DNA of 64,000 bases from Endozoicomonas sp. G2_1 (GCF_017744155.1 NZ_JAGHQT010000003.1:250001-314000); one strand, 5' to 3'; positions 1 to 8,967 are shown, numbered from the stretch's first letter. The notes: generated from the sequence alone by a model not told the origin. A program made the numbers and translations.

Positions 1-148
1 CAACTTGCATTAACCACGCGATACGATGCACTAATACTCGAGTTTTACCACTGCCAGCACCCGCCAATACCAGCATATTGCTCAGTGGTGCAGCAACGGC
101 GTCGCGCTGTTTATCGTTTAACCCATCGAGTAATTCAGAAACATCCAT
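1..148 (-). CDS. uvrD: DNA helicase II UvrD, N-terminal fragment (runs off the window)
   Basis: The minus strand from an ATG at 148 encodes about 49 residues beginning [18 protein letters not shown] and containing the superfamily 1 helicase Walker A loop (AGAGSGKT), followed by [10 protein letters not shown]. This matches the start of UvrD, the 3'-5' helicase of nucleotide excision and mismatch repair. The rest of the gene lies beyond position 1. The yigB-to-uvrD direction agrees with the enterobacterial order, although two lipoprotein genes intervene here. A LexA-box-like sequence lies about 70 bases upstream, so SOS control is likely. Rep helicase is less likely given the N-terminal residues and the neighbourhood. 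Confidence 0.9.
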   Translation of the reverse strand, partial: MDVSELLDGLNDKQRDAVAAPLSNMLVLAGAGSGKTRVLVHRIAWLMQV

Positions 149-217
149 AGCAAAGTTCTAATTGAGAAAAATTGCCACAGATTATAGCGCTAAAACAGGG
201 CTAATTTCACGAAAAAC

Positions 218-233
218 CTGTTTATATTTACAG
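218..233. promoter_or_regulatory. LexA (SOS) box upstream of uvrD
   Basis: The sequence CTGTTTATATTTACAG is a perfect match to the CTGT-N8-ACAG gammaproteobacterial LexA consensus, with an AT-rich core. It lies 70 bases upstream of the uvrD start (minus strand). uvrD is a known LexA target in E. coli. The same consensus occurs twice upstream of lexA at the other end of this window, which strengthens the call. Confidence 0.85.
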
Positions 234-250
234 GTCTTGTAATATGAAGA

Positions 251-276
251 CAAAAAAGCCGAGCGTCTTGCTCGGC
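251..276 (-). terminator. Rho-independent terminator of lipoprotein gene 1
   Basis: On the minus strand a 7-bp stem (gccgagc/gctcggc, 258-276, loop of 5) is followed by six T residues (the A run at 252-257). It ends 27 bases after the stop of the 303-2231 gene. It is almost identical to the terminator of the paralogous gene at 2519-2545, as if the terminator was duplicated with the gene. Confidence 0.85.
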
Positions 277-302
277 GTAATGTAAAGAGATAGTTGTAGA
301 TA

Positions 303-2231
303 CTATTCAGTAATTTTTTGGAAGTATCGAATGCTCTGAAAGGCTCGTTGACTACCATCTCTAAATTTTGCAAAAAATGAATAATGGAATTTGTAAGTAT
401 CCCCATTAATAGATATCAGTTTAATATTTCTTACCGTTGTGTTTACGTTAGGGTTAGCCAATTTAGCCGATAAACACTGATCGTAATTTATAGCATTGTC
501 ACAGCCAAAACTACCTGTGATTGATACTGAACCGTCATCTTCATACTTCCAATAGTCGTCAATAAAATCGCTACTACTGTCAGGCGTTGCGGTATATTTC
601 CCCCTGCTGTCATCATTTAAGATAAGAATAAGTTCTGTGTCGTCAAAAACACTAAAAAATGCATGTCTAAACTTACCTAAATAGTCTTGTCGAGAGAATC
701 CGTTAGATACTTGGTTGAATCCATAAATGTTTGCTCCTGAACTACCGTCGCTGCGCTCAAATGACGTTGTTAAACCAAGGTTATTGTTGGGGAGGCTGAT
801 GATGTCATGTTTAGACTCAACACCGTTTAGCATTACTGATAAGGTATTGTTATCTAATTGCCAAGTGAAATTATGGGTTTCTTGTTCGTCGGTACCAACA
901 ACATTCAATGTAACTTCACCCTGAGTATCGTCTAAAATTTTATATGTCGCACCGCCAGACAAATACTCTGTATCACCTATTATTCGACTTTCAGGAATTA
1001 GTAGACCGCTATAACTATTACCTGGTACTAATTGAATTTGTTCACTTGTCTTAGAAACTGCTTGTAAAATATTTGAGGCTTGCTGTACTGGTATTGTTGT
1101 TGGCAAATTAAAGTAGTCAGAAGCGCTGTAAGGTGATAAATCTGATGCTAGCTCAAGACGTATATCTGCAGATGTAGTAAGTAAACCTGACTCTAATATT
1201 GTTACAGTAATATTATCAGCAAAAGCATTAAAGCTAATCTGATTGAAGTCATTAGTGACATTGTTTCTAAAAGATACGCTCACTTGACCCGGTAACAATA
1301 TAGGCTCATTATTGTTTGCTCGGTAAAATCCATCCTCTAAACTAATAGCGGTAGAGATGCGAAAACCATAGTTAGTTAGTCCATGCTCTCCCAACGAAAG
1401 AGTATTTAATGCAACAACTGTATCAATTGTATTGGCTTCAGCATTGAAAATTGTAGCGTTGTGAATGCCACTTTCGAAAAGCGGGATATAATATTTGTGT
1501 TGGTTAGTTACACTTTGCTCTTTGACTAAATTAAGTACTGTTTCGTTGTTATCATTATTTAAAATTCTAACGCGAATACGATCTTGTTCTTGAGCAACAA
1601 CAGACATTTCGAGAAAGTCTTGTTGTGAGCAGCCATTTTGGAAGCAGCCAAGATTATATAAACGCATATCAATAGTATCTGGTGAAGACCAAGATAGCGG
1701 TTTACTCTCGCCCTCTTTAGTATGTAGACCTGTTTTATTTGATAAAAAAACAAATCGAGTGTTTTCTTTGGTATTAGACCAAATACCGATAGTTTCGGCT
1801 TCAGTCATGTCTATTTCTTGCCATTGATCGCGATTGTCCTCAACCACTAAGTTGAAATCATACTCAGTGGCATCTTTGCCATCAGAAATTCTGAATTTAA
1901 GTTGATAGTCATCAATATCAAAAAAGCCCGGTTGAAAATCGAGTTCTAATTGATTGTCAGTAAGGCGAAAGCTAACCCATTCAGGCTTGTTGGCAATTGA
2001 AAAACTCAGTTGGTCGTTTTCCTTATCAGCAGTGTTCAGTACAATTTTATTCGACTGTGCCGCTTTTGCATTGAGGGTGAAGGTACCACTAATAGTGGGA
2101 GCTTCATTTGGAGCTGGGGTTGGTGCAGGAGCTGGAGTCGGCGTTGATGGTTGAGGAGAAGAGCCTCCGCCTGAACCGCCACAAGCAGTTAGCAATGATG
2201 CAGAGAGCAAAACGGGCAATAGTTTTTCCAT
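303..2231 (-). CDS. Putative surface lipoprotein, tandem paralogue 1
   Basis: This is a 642-residue protein of unknown function. It has a type II signal peptide with lipobox LLTAC (acylated Cys17), a Gly/Ser stretch and a Pro/Ala/Thr linker (residues about 18-45). Next comes a domain at about 46-140 that reads like a cadherin-like/He_PIG-type Ig fold (NEAPTISG at its start, RISDGKDATEYDF near its end). About 500 residues without a recognised family follow. Cysteine pairs near the middle (GCFQNGC) and the C-terminus (Cx8C) are kept in the paralogue and may form disulfides. An AAGGA ribosome site precedes the ATG. The N-terminal 150 residues are nearly identical to those of the gene at 2567-4507, while the rest has diverged. 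The pair sits between yigB and uvrD, a place where E. coli has nothing. Confidence 0.75.
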   Translation of the reverse strand: MEKLLPVLLSASLLTACGGSGGGSSPQPSTPTPAPAPTPAPNEAPTISGTFTLNAKAAQSNKIVLNTADKENDQLSFSIANKPEWVSFRLTDNQLELDFQPGFFDIDDYQLKFRISDGKDATEYDFNLVVEDNRDQWQEIDMTEAETIGIWSNTKENTRFVFLSNKTGLHTKEGESKPLSWSSPDTIDMRLYNLGCFQNGCSQQDFLEMSVVAQEQDRIRVRILNNDNNETVLNLVKEQSVTNQHKYYIPLFESGIHNATIFNAEANTIDTVVALNTLSLGEHGLTNYGFRISTAISLEDGFYRANNNEPILLPGQVSVSFRNNVTNDFNQISFNAFADNITVTILESGLLTTSADIRLELASDLSPYSASDYFNLPTTIPVQQASNILQAVSKTSEQIQLVPGNSYSGLLIPESRIIGDTEYLSGGATYKILDDTQGEVTLNVVGTDEQETHNFTWQLDNNTLSVMLNGVESKHDIISLPNNNLGLTTSFERSDGSSGANIYGFNQVSNGFSRQDYLGKFRHAFFSVFDDTELILILNDDSRGKYTATPDSSSDFIDDYWKYEDDGSVSITGSFGCDNAINYDQCLSAKLANPNVNTTVRNIKLISINGDTYKFHYSFFAKFRDGSQRAFQSIRYFQKITE

Positions 2232-2469
2232 TGGTAAATCCTTGGATGTAAGTGTTTGTAAATATAAATTTTAAAGTTTGTGAACTGATAAAGTAAAGAC
2301 CTTTAACAAAAGTCTAAGACCTATTTCGCATCTATTGTTGCCATTGTTGAGTCTTTTCACTAGCTTGCCTAAATTGGTTTGGTTAATCGAAGTCGCTAGA
2401 TGGCAAAAGCTCATGAATACCCAATAGTAATTAGTTAAATCGACCTAAATTAGTGCAATTGAAGATCGC

Positions 2470-2485
2470 GTTCTAGTACTAGAAC
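2470..2485. repeat. 16-bp perfect palindrome
   Basis: GTTCTAGTACTAGAAC is a perfect palindrome without a spacer. It lies about 240 bases upstream of the start of lipoprotein gene 1 and 34 bases downstream (minus strand) of the gene 2 terminator. It has no adjacent T tract and lacks the loop a terminator hairpin needs. A dimeric regulator site is the more natural reading, but there is no direct evidence. Confidence 0.5.
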
Positions 2486-2518
2486 ATTTTTGGTCGATTA
2501 GCTTCAGACAACAAGTTA

Positions 2519-2545
2519 CAAAAAGCCGAGCCTCTTGCTCGGCTA
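2519..2545 (-). terminator. Rho-independent terminator of lipoprotein gene 2
   Basis: On the minus strand an 8-bp stem (agccgagc/gctcggct, 2525-2545) with a 5-base loop is followed by a T run (A tract at 2519-2524). It lies 21 bases after the gene stop and shares its stem with the terminator at 251-276. Confidence 0.85.
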
Positions 2546-2566
2546 GTCAGAAATAACTGTTTTAGT

Positions 2567-4507
2567 CTACTCCGGTAATTTTTCAAAATAACGAATACTT
2601 TGGCTGGTTGAGTAGTTACCATCAGTTGTTCGTCGAAAAATAGAATATTGAAATTTATAAATATTTTTTTCAATAGCTAGGAGTTTATAATTTCGCACAA
2701 GCATACTGCGATTTATATTGTTAAATCGGTCATTAAAACACGTGTCGTATTCAATGCTGTTTGAACAATATGAATCTCTGATCATTGATATACTGCCGTC
2801 GCTTTCATACTTCCAAAGCTCACTAGGCTCGGTATCCAAACTGCCGAAGTAATCTGCTCTTTGATCACTTAACACTCTTGTATAACGGATTCTATTGGAA
2901 AATAAATTGACGGTACTGTGTTTAAATGTTCCTAAATAGTCACTTGCGCTAAAGGTTGAATCGGTAAGCTCGTTTAGCGTGTAAATATTCACACCAATAG
3001 AGCCGTCATCTCTGGCAAAACTACTAGTCATTCCTATTTTTCCATTTGGTAATGCTAAAAGTTCGTGAGTCGCTTCAACACCATTGACGTTCGTTGACAA
3101 GGTATTGCCCTCTAACTGCCATGTAAAATTGGTTTGAATTCCTTCATTGATACCAGCTATTTTCAGAGTCATGCTTCCTTGGCTATCGTCTAAAATTCGA
3201 AACACAGAACCACCAAACTGATAATTCACTGATTCGGATAAAGTACTAGAGGTCAACGGCATATCGTCGCCAATAATTCTACCTGTATAGTTTTTACCTG
3301 CGATGAGGGCTACCTCACTTGTAACAGGTAACACACTTTGTAATACTGTGCTGGCTTTTATGCCTGTTAGCTCTGCAGATAACCCTTCAAAGTCAGCTAT
3401 TTGAAAAGAACCAAGATCTGAGTTTAATTCTAAGTGGATATCTGCACTTGCGATGAGTATTCCAGATTCTAATGTTTGGATGACAAGATTAGTTGCGAAT
3501 GCATTAAAGTTAAGCCTTGTAAAATCACCTGTGATTTTGTTCTCGAAAGTAAAGCCCATATCATCTCGTACTAATATAGGTGAACTATTTACAGGCGTGT
3601 AATTTTGATTGTTAAAGTTGACTTCACTAGTTGCATTAAAGCTAGGAGTGATGAAAGTAGTCAGGCCAAATGCTATATCGGCTGTGCGCAAGCGGATTTG
3701 CGCTGAATTGGTTTCAACGTCAATGGTACTTGTCGAATATAAAGCAGCTTCAGACAATGGTATGTAGTATTTAGCAGTTGCTTGAGTGTTATTTTCTTTA
3801 GTTAAATTGATAACTCTCTCGCTATTATCGTTTCTCAGAAGTCTGACCCTAATACGGCCTTGCTCTTGAGCAACGATAGACATTTCAAAAAAATCTATTT
3901 GAGGACATGTACTCTGAAAGCAACCTGCTTCGTAAACAGAAATGTCAAAAGTACTAAATGCCGACCACGATAATGATTTAGTTTCACCATTATAGGTGTA
4001 GATACCCATTTCATTTTCAAGAAATATGAAGCGAGTAGCTTCAGTTTTGTCTGACCAAATACCGATCGTGTCGGCTTCAGTCATACGTATTTCTTGCCAT
4101 TTTTCTCGGTTGTCCTCAACTACTAAGTTAAAGTCATACTCTGTCGCATCTTTGCCATCAGAAATTCTGAATTTAAATTGATAGTCATCAATATCAAAAA
4201 AGCCCGGTTGAAAGTCTAGTTCTAGTTGGTTTTCAGTGAGGCGAAAGCTAATCCAGTCAGGTTTGTCGGCAATTGAAAAACTCAGCTGATCGTTTTCTTT
4301 ATCAGCCGTGTTTAACACAATTTTATTCGATTGTGCCGCTTTGGCATTAAGGGTAAATGTGCCACTGATTGTTGGTGCTTCATTTGGTGCTGGTGCGGGA
4401 GCAGGTGCCGGAATTGGAGTTGATGGTTGAGGGGAAGAGCCTCCACCAGAGCCACCACAGGCCGTTAAGGCTAAAGTAAATAAAACAACAGGTAATATTC
4501 TTTCCAT
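2567..4507 (-). CDS. Putative surface lipoprotein, tandem paralogue 2
   Basis: This is a 646-residue paralogue of the 303-2231 product. The signal peptide has lipobox ALTAC (Cys17), followed by Gly/Ser and Pro/Ala linkers, the same cadherin-like domain (about 46-140) and a long unassigned region. Conserved patches such as AQEQGRIRVR, TFTLNAKAAQ and FTWQLEGNTLS recur in both copies, as do the paired cysteines (GCFQSTC and a C-terminal Cx8C). An AAGGA ribosome site lies 6 bases before the ATG. The C-terminal two thirds differ clearly from copy 1, including length differences near residues 260-300 and 400-420. Acylation and the linker point to an outer-membrane or surface lipoprotein with an exposed adhesive or binding domain; the ligand is unknown. 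Confidence 0.75.
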   Translation of the reverse strand: MERILPVVLFTLALTACGGSGGGSSPQPSTPIPAPAPAPAPNEAPTISGTFTLNAKAAQSNKIVLNTADKENDQLSFSIADKPDWISFRLTENQLELDFQPGFFDIDDYQFKFRISDGKDATEYDFNLVVEDNREKWQEIRMTEADTIGIWSDKTEATRFIFLENEMGIYTYNGETKSLSWSAFSTFDISVYEAGCFQSTCPQIDFFEMSIVAQEQGRIRVRLLRNDNSERVINLTKENNTQATAKYYIPLSEAALYSTSTIDVETNSAQIRLRTADIAFGLTTFITPSFNATSEVNFNNQNYTPVNSSPILVRDDMGFTFENKITGDFTRLNFNAFATNLVIQTLESGILIASADIHLELNSDLGSFQIADFEGLSAELTGIKASTVLQSVLPVTSEVALIAGKNYTGRIIGDDMPLTSSTLSESVNYQFGGSVFRILDDSQGSMTLKIAGINEGIQTNFTWQLEGNTLSTNVNGVEATHELLALPNGKIGMTSSFARDDGSIGVNIYTLNELTDSTFSASDYLGTFKHSTVNLFSNRIRYTRVLSDQRADYFGSLDTEPSELWKYESDGSISMIRDSYCSNSIEYDTCFNDRFNNINRSMLVRNYKLLAIEKNIYKFQYSIFRRTTDGNYSTSQSIRYFEKLPE

Positions 4508-4577
4508 TTGAATTCCTTGAATTAAATTCGGATCAATTCGTATTTTAAAGTTTAATAAAAAAAAATGTAAACGGCTT

Positions 4578-5297
4578 TTAGCAGAAGGCTGTAAGCGCTT
4601 TCACATTTGTAACTGCCAATGTCGGCAGGATTTTAATAGGTTTACCAACATTAAACTGACTGACCCAAGCGGCTTGGCAGCCAAATGCTAGTGCACCTTT
4701 GATATCGGAGTTGCCACAATCGCCAACGTGCAGCAGCTGCTGAGGGGCAATGGCTAAATCACGGCAGGCTCGTTTAAACATATCTGGCGCCGGTTTTTGT
4801 CGGTCTTGATAGTTGGCGTGGTAGATGTAAGTAAAGTAGCGATCAATACCAATCGCTGTGGTATCAACATTGCCATTGCTAATCGCAACTATTGGATAGC
4901 GCGCACTTATTTGGCTCAAAAACTGATGAATATCGTCAGGAACTGAGAAGTTGCTGCGCTCAGTGCTAAAGTAATCTAACGCTAGGTCGGCGAGTGTGAG
5001 CGCCTGCTGTTGATCAAGCCCAAGTTCAATCAACCCCAAGCGATAGCTAATCCGTCTTAACTCAGTGACATCGTGTTTTAGCTCAGGCTGCAGGGCAATG
5101 GCCTGATTGCGAAAGTTAAACCAATAGCTGTGGTCGTATTGACCACTTTGGGTCGGTGCTGGCATCGGCAAATGCTCGGCGAAAAAACCAAGCATTTTTT
5201 GATAGGTTGCCAGCATGACAGGATGATTGCTATATAGCGTATCGTCTAAGTCAAAGCTAAGTGCTTTTATCGGTTTTAACTGTCTAAAAAACTGCAC
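4578..5297 (-). CDS. yigB: HAD-family phosphatase YigB
   Basis: The 239 residues match E. coli YigB (238) in length and pattern. HAD motif I is FDLDDT with nucleophile Asp16, motif II is the Ser in AISNGN, motif III is the Lys in RQKPAP and motif IV is VGDCGNSD. YigB dephosphorylates 5-amino-6-(5-phosphoribitylamino)uracil in riboflavin synthesis (established for E. coli). The start is GTG at 5297; an ATG start is not available at the N-terminus. It begins only 15 bases after the DUF484 stop, in the same operon. In E. coli xerC lies between those two genes; here it does not. Confidence 0.85.
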   Translation of the reverse strand: MQFFRQLKPIKALSFDLDDTLYSNHPVMLATYQKMLGFFAEHLPMPAPTQSGQYDHSYWFNFRNQAIALQPELKHDVTELRRISYRLGLIELGLDQQQALTLADLALDYFSTERSNFSVPDDIHQFLSQISARYPIVAISNGNVDTTAIGIDRYFTYIYHANYQDRQKPAPDMFKRACRDLAIAPQQLLHVGDCGNSDIKGALAFGCQAAWVSQFNVGKPIKILPTLAVTNVKALTAFC

Positions 5298-5312
5298 GGA
5301 TGGCTTGCCTAA

Positions 5313-6020
5313 TTATTTATTTGAATCTGATTGTTTACTGAGTAATTTGGCGACCAATTTGCGAAATTGGCTCAGTAACAAGGTATCCATGCGCGGGTCA
5401 AAGTGTTCAGCGTCGTCACTGGCAATGGCGATAAAGCCAAGTTCTTGTTTGGCTTGCGTCAATTTTATCAACACCACCGAACCAGTGCCGGGTGTATCAA
5501 AAATTAATTGGTGTTCGCTTTGTTGTAAACGGCCAAAATAGTAGTCGTCTTTCGTCAGGCGATTTTGCATAACGCCGCGGCAGTCTTGGCTCGACAAATG
5601 TTGATGTTCAACGGCGAACTCTTCGCTTAGCCACAAGCGGCAATTGGCCAACGATAATAACTCAGTCGTGGTGGTGTGAAGACAATCGACAATTTCAGCA
5701 ATGCTGTTGCAGTCTATTAAGCGCAGATACAAGTCATTGTAGAGCGAGAATAACTGTTCGTTGTGGTTGGCAATTGCCATCAGTTGAGTGATTTCTTCTT
5801 CTAAATCATGCACTTTTTTACGCAATTGTTGCTGCTGACGCTCGACTAAAGAAACCACACCGCGCTGGTTGTCAGCTAACTTTAATTGCGTTAGTAGCTC
5901 ACCGTTGCGCTGAAAAAATTCAGGGTGGGCCTGTAAATAGTCGACAATAAGCTCGTCAGTTAATGGTAGGTCATCACTCAGTAATGCCTCTGATTTGCTA
6001 GAGGCTTTTGATTCACTCAT
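5313..6020 (-). CDS. DUF484 (YigA-type) protein
   Basis: This 235-residue cytoplasmic protein carries the DUF484 signature: an N-terminal helical part with a HPEFF motif (32-36), a Gln/Lys/Glu-rich coiled coil (about 57-90) and a C-terminal GAF-like domain (about 90-230). Its function is unproven in any organism I know of. The start codon overlaps the dapF stop by four bases (6017-6020), so the two are translationally coupled. The position between dapF and yigB is the usual one for this family, apart from the missing xerC. Confidence 0.85.
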   Translation of the reverse strand: MSESKASSKSEALLSDDLPLTDELIVDYLQAHPEFFQRNGELLTQLKLADNQRGVVSLVERQQQQLRKKVHDLEEEITQLMAIANHNEQLFSLYNDLYLRLIDCNSIAEIVDCLHTTTTELLSLANCRLWLSEEFAVEHQHLSSQDCRGVMQNRLTKDDYYFGRLQQSEHQLIFDTPGTGSVVLIKLTQAKQELGFIAIASDDAEHFDPRMDTLLLSQFRKLVAKLLSKQSDSNK

Positions 6021-6847
6021 ATATGTAATTGTCCATCAAATACGTGGACCGCAGGCCCCGTCATTTTTACTGGGTTACCTGGGCCTTTCCAATAAATTTT
6101 TAGTTTGCCACCGGGCAGTTCTACCGTAACTTGTTTGGCCAATTTTTTCTGAATTTGACCAACGACAACGGCGGCACAGGCGCCACTGCCACAGGCGAGT
6201 GTTTCGGCAGCACCGCGCTCGTAAACGCGCAGTTTAACATATTCAGGAGAAACCACTTCCATAAAACCAACATTGGCTTGTTTTGGGAAGCGCTCGTGAT
6301 GTGAAAGGGCGTGGCCTAGTGTTTCGACCGGCGCGTCTTTGACTGAATCAACGGTCAGCACGCAATGGGGGTTACCCATAGAAACTGCGCCACAAAATAC
6401 GGTTTCTTCGTCGCTGCGCAAAATATAAGTGCCTTCTACTTTTTGTGCGGTAAAAGGTATTTTGCTTGGCTCTAATTGCGGTACTGGCATGTTGACCGAA
6501 ACATTGCCGTCGCGCTCAATGTACAAAGTCATTTTGCCCGATTGTGTCGAGACGCGGATTTTATTGCGGTTAATCAGCCCTTTCATTTTGACAAAACGGG
6601 CAAAACAACGGGCACCGTTGCCACATTGGCTAACTTCACTGCCGTCGGCATTGTAAATGCGGTAGTGAAAGTCGAGATCGGGATCGTAAGGTGGCTCAAC
6701 CACTAACAACTGATCAAAGCCGACGCCAAAGTTGCGATCGGCAAGCTGTCTAATTTGATCATTCGATAAGTAAACGTTTTGAGTGACGTTATCAAGCACG
6801 AGAAAGTCGTTACCTAAACCGTGCATTTTAGAAAAATTTACTAACAT
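6017..6847 (-). CDS. dapF: Diaminopimelate epimerase
   Basis: DapF interconverts LL- and meso-diaminopimelate, the last step before LysA and a source of peptidoglycan precursor. The 276 residues match the family length. The two catalytic cysteines are present in their usual settings: Cys75 in [10 protein letters not shown] and Cys219 in ACGSGAC. It lies 19 bases downstream of lysA and overlaps the DUF484 gene by ATGA, which indicates one operon lysA-dapF-DUF484-yigB. Confidence 0.97.
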   Translation of the reverse strand: MLVNFSKMHGLGNDFLVLDNVTQNVYLSNDQIRQLADRNFGVGFDQLLVVEPPYDPDLDFHYRIYNADGSEVSQCGNGARCFARFVKMKGLINRNKIRVSTQSGKMTLYIERDGNVSVNMPVPQLEPSKIPFTAQKVEGTYILRSDEETVFCGAVSMGNPHCVLTVDSVKDAPVETLGHALSHHERFPKQANVGFMEVVSPEYVKLRVYERGAAETLACGSGACAAVVVGQIQKKLAKQVTVELPGGKLKIYWKGPGNPVKMTGPAVHVFDGQLHI

Positions 6848-6866
6848 TAATCGTTCTGCTTTGAGA

Positions 6867-8117
6867 TTAGTTTGGCAAAATGCTCTCGCCTTGCCACAGT
6901 TGTTCTATCGTTTCGCGCTCGCGCACTAAATATGCTTGGTCGCCATCAACTAATATTTCGGCAGCTCTTGGGCGACTGTTGTAGTTTGAGCTCATGGTAA
7001 AACCATAGGCTCCTGCGGAACGGACGGCTAAAAAGTCACCCGGGGTAATCGCTAGCTTGCGCTCTTTACCTAAAAAGTCGCCAGTTTCGCAGACAGGGCC
7101 AACAACATCATATGTTTTTTTGGTTTTATCTTGGTTTTGTTCAACTTCAATGATTTCTTGCCACGCAGAGTAGAGTGAAGGTCTTATTAAATCGTTCATT
7201 GCACCGTCAACAATAGCAAAATTGCGCTCTTCATTGGTTTTTAGAAATTCAACTTCGGTTACCATAATACCGGCGTTAGCCATAATTGCTCGGCCAGGTT
7301 CATAAATTAGCGTCAGATTATAACCGTCGAGCTTTTCGGCAATGGCTTTTGCATAGTCATTTGGATGTGGTGGTTGTTCGTCTTGATAACAAACCCCTAA
7401 ACCGCCACCAACATCGATATGGCTAAGCTTAATGCCTTGTTCAGCAAGCTTATCTACTAACAGTAAAACGCGATCTAAGGCATCTAAAAATGGCTGAGTT
7501 TCAGTAAGTTGAGAACCGATGTGGCAATCGACGCCTTTAATGGCAACATTAGCCAGTTGTGCCGCTTGTTGATAGACCGCTTCGGCTTCGTCGATACTAA
7601 TGCCAAATTTGTTTTCTTTGAGGCCGGTAGAGATGTATGGATGAGTACCGGCATCGACATCAGGGTTAACGCGAAACGAAATTGGTGCAACTTTGCCCAA
7701 ACGTTCGGCAACACTATTGATGCGCAATAATTCAGCAGGTGATTCAATATTAAAACAGTAAATGCCTTTGTCTAAGGCATAGGCAATTTCGTCAGAGGTT
7801 TTACCAACACCAGAAAAGACCACTTTTTTCGGATCGCCACCGGCTTCAATGACTCGTGCCAGTTCGCCTTTAGAGACTATGTCAAAACCCGAGCCCATGC
7901 GCGCCATCACATTGAGCACAGCCAAGTTGCTGTTTGCCTTTACTGCGTAACAGACGAGGTGAGGGCGATCGCCTGCGGCGTTTTCGAAAGCGCGCCAGTG
8001 GCGTTCGATAGTCGCGCGCGAATAGATGTAAAGCGGAGTGCCGTGTTGTTTGGCGAGTTCAGAAACAGAACATTGCTCGGCGTATAAAGACTGGTTTTGA
8101 CGATTGAAAAAGTCCAC
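6867..8117 (-). CDS. lysA: Diaminopimelate decarboxylase
   Basis: LysA decarboxylates meso-diaminopimelate to L-lysine with PLP. The 416-residue protein has the PLP lysine in CYAVKANSN (Lys60), the fold-type III barrel with His199 in CHIGSQ, a Gly-rich phosphate-binding stretch (DVGGGLG, about 236-241), EPGR at about 273-276, and the active-site cysteine in [10 protein letters not shown] (Cys343). Length and motifs are normal. It follows the small lptM-like gene by 93 bases and precedes dapF by 19. Confidence 0.97.
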   Translation of the reverse strand: MDFFNRQNQSLYAEQCSVSELAKQHGTPLYIYSRATIERHWRAFENAAGDRPHLVCYAVKANSNLAVLNVMARMGSGFDIVSKGELARVIEAGGDPKKVVFSGVGKTSDEIAYALDKGIYCFNIESPAELLRINSVAERLGKVAPISFRVNPDVDAGTHPYISTGLKENKFGISIDEAEAVYQQAAQLANVAIKGVDCHIGSQLTETQPFLDALDRVLLLVDKLAEQGIKLSHIDVGGGLGVCYQDEQPPHPNDYAKAIAEKLDGYNLTLIYEPGRAIMANAGIMVTEVEFLKTNEERNFAIVDGAMNDLIRPSLYSAWQEIIEVEQNQDKTKKTYDVVGPVCETGDFLGKERKLAITPGDFLAVRSAGAYGFTMSSNYNSRPRAAEILVDGDQAYLVRERETIEQLWQGESILPN

Positions 8118-8210
8118 TGTTTTATCCTATTTGCTCAATATGTTGTCGGCTGATGGTCGGTGTGTTTAGTTATTGTTGTGCAACGTATGTTTTGCTGTTT
8201 GCGCGTTGAG

Positions 8211-8366
8211 CTACACAGTATCCGCTGAAAACTGTGTTTCTTCAGCTGAAGGCTGTTTAGTGCCAGCTGAAGGCTCTTGTTCTTGATACAAAGGGCCTTT
8301 GTTGCCACAGGCCGCAATTGCGCAAGTTAGCGAAACTAACAATAAAGTTTTTTTAATCTTGACCAT
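8211..8366 (-). CDS. lptM: Small LptM (YifL)-like lipoprotein
   Basis: A 51-codon frame from ATG 8366 to TAG 8211 encodes a basic N-terminus (MVKIKK), a hydrophobic stretch and the lipobox IAAC (Cys20). Directly after it comes GNKGPLY, the hallmark of the LptM/YifL family (CGLKGPLY in E. coli). LptM assists oxidative maturation of the LPS translocon LptDE (shown in E. coli). The location just upstream of lysA-dapF is the family's usual one. A 12-base direct repeat (8243-8254 and 8264-8275) encodes two similar QPSAE/EPSAG segments of the tail. The gene is easily overlooked because it is short. Confidence 0.88.
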   Translation of the reverse strand: MVKIKKTLLLVSLTCAIAACGNKGPLYQEQEPSAGTKQPSAEETQFSADTV

Positions 8367-8590
8367 TTTAGTGATGTGTTTTGTCATTCAGTTAACCGCC
8401 AGTGTAATAAAGAGTGACTTTATTCAGAAATTCTTTAATCGACTATATTATTGCCATCATAGACGTTTTATAATCACATTTATACCGTCAGATAACAGTA
8501 AATGAATACTAACAGCGGTGTTCAATACCATTTGCTGTTATTTTATCCAAGCCCTGTTAAATCAGGTGATAGCCAAACCAAGGATAATGA

Positions 8591-8911
8591 ATGAACGATA
8601 GCCAATACAACTTACTTGCCGATGACCTATTACTCGCGATAGAAGAAGCCGTTGAAGATTGCGGTGTCGATATCGATTACGAAGGCGTTGGTGGCATGTT
8701 AACGTTAACATTTAAAAATGGCAGTAAAATCATCATCAATAAACAAGCGCCATTGCACGAAATTTGGGTTGCCACTAAATTTAATGGTCACCACTTTGCC
8801 ATGCGCGATGGTCAATGGTTTGACAAGCGCGGCAGCGATGAACTCTGGCAATTCTTGTCTGCTGCAGTGAGTGTGCAAGCAGACGTCGATGTCGTGTTAA
8901 CGGCTCAGTAA
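8591..8911 (+). CDS. cyaY: Frataxin-like iron-sulfur assembly protein CyaY
   Basis: CyaY is the bacterial frataxin, an iron-binding regulator of the IscS/IscU cluster assembly machine. The 106 residues match the family. The acidic first helix (LLLAIEEAVEDCGVDIDYE) and the following beta strands (GGMLTLTF, SKIIINKQAPLHEIWVA) are typical, ending in the WLFS-like helix. An AGGATAA ribosome site precedes the ATG. It is divergent from lptM and runs into hemC after 56 bases; in E. coli cyaA stands between them and cyaY points the other way. Confidence 0.93.
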   Translation: MNDSQYNLLADDLLLAIEEAVEDCGVDIDYEGVGGMLTLTFKNGSKIIINKQAPLHEIWVATKFNGHHFAMRDGQWFDKRGSDELWQFLSAAVSVQADVDVVLTAQ

Positions 8912-8967
8912 TTTTGCCTTAAATTTCGCCCACAGCGGTCGTCAAAATAAATTTGGAAAACACAATC

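Larger units (their letters stand above)
2232..2566. other. Intergenic region between the two lipoprotein genes
   Basis: These 335 bases hold the terminator of the upstream copy (2519-2545), a 16-bp perfect palindrome (2470-2485) and presumably the promoter of lipoprotein gene 1. I see no credible coding sequence and no clear -35/-10 pair. Confidence 0.6.

Noticed and set aside
1954-2154. Plus-strand Gly/Ala/Val-rich frame opposite lipoprotein gene 1
   Set aside because: It is the complement of the Pro/Ala/Thr linker and has no ribosome site.
8135-8317. A 60-codon minus-strand reading frame over the lptM region
   Set aside because: It is a frame-shifted shadow of the lptM-like gene, lacks a signal or family pattern and has no ribosome site.
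8953-8967. TTG start for hemC five codons upstream
   Set aside because: ATG 8968 has the better ribosome site and matches family N-termini.
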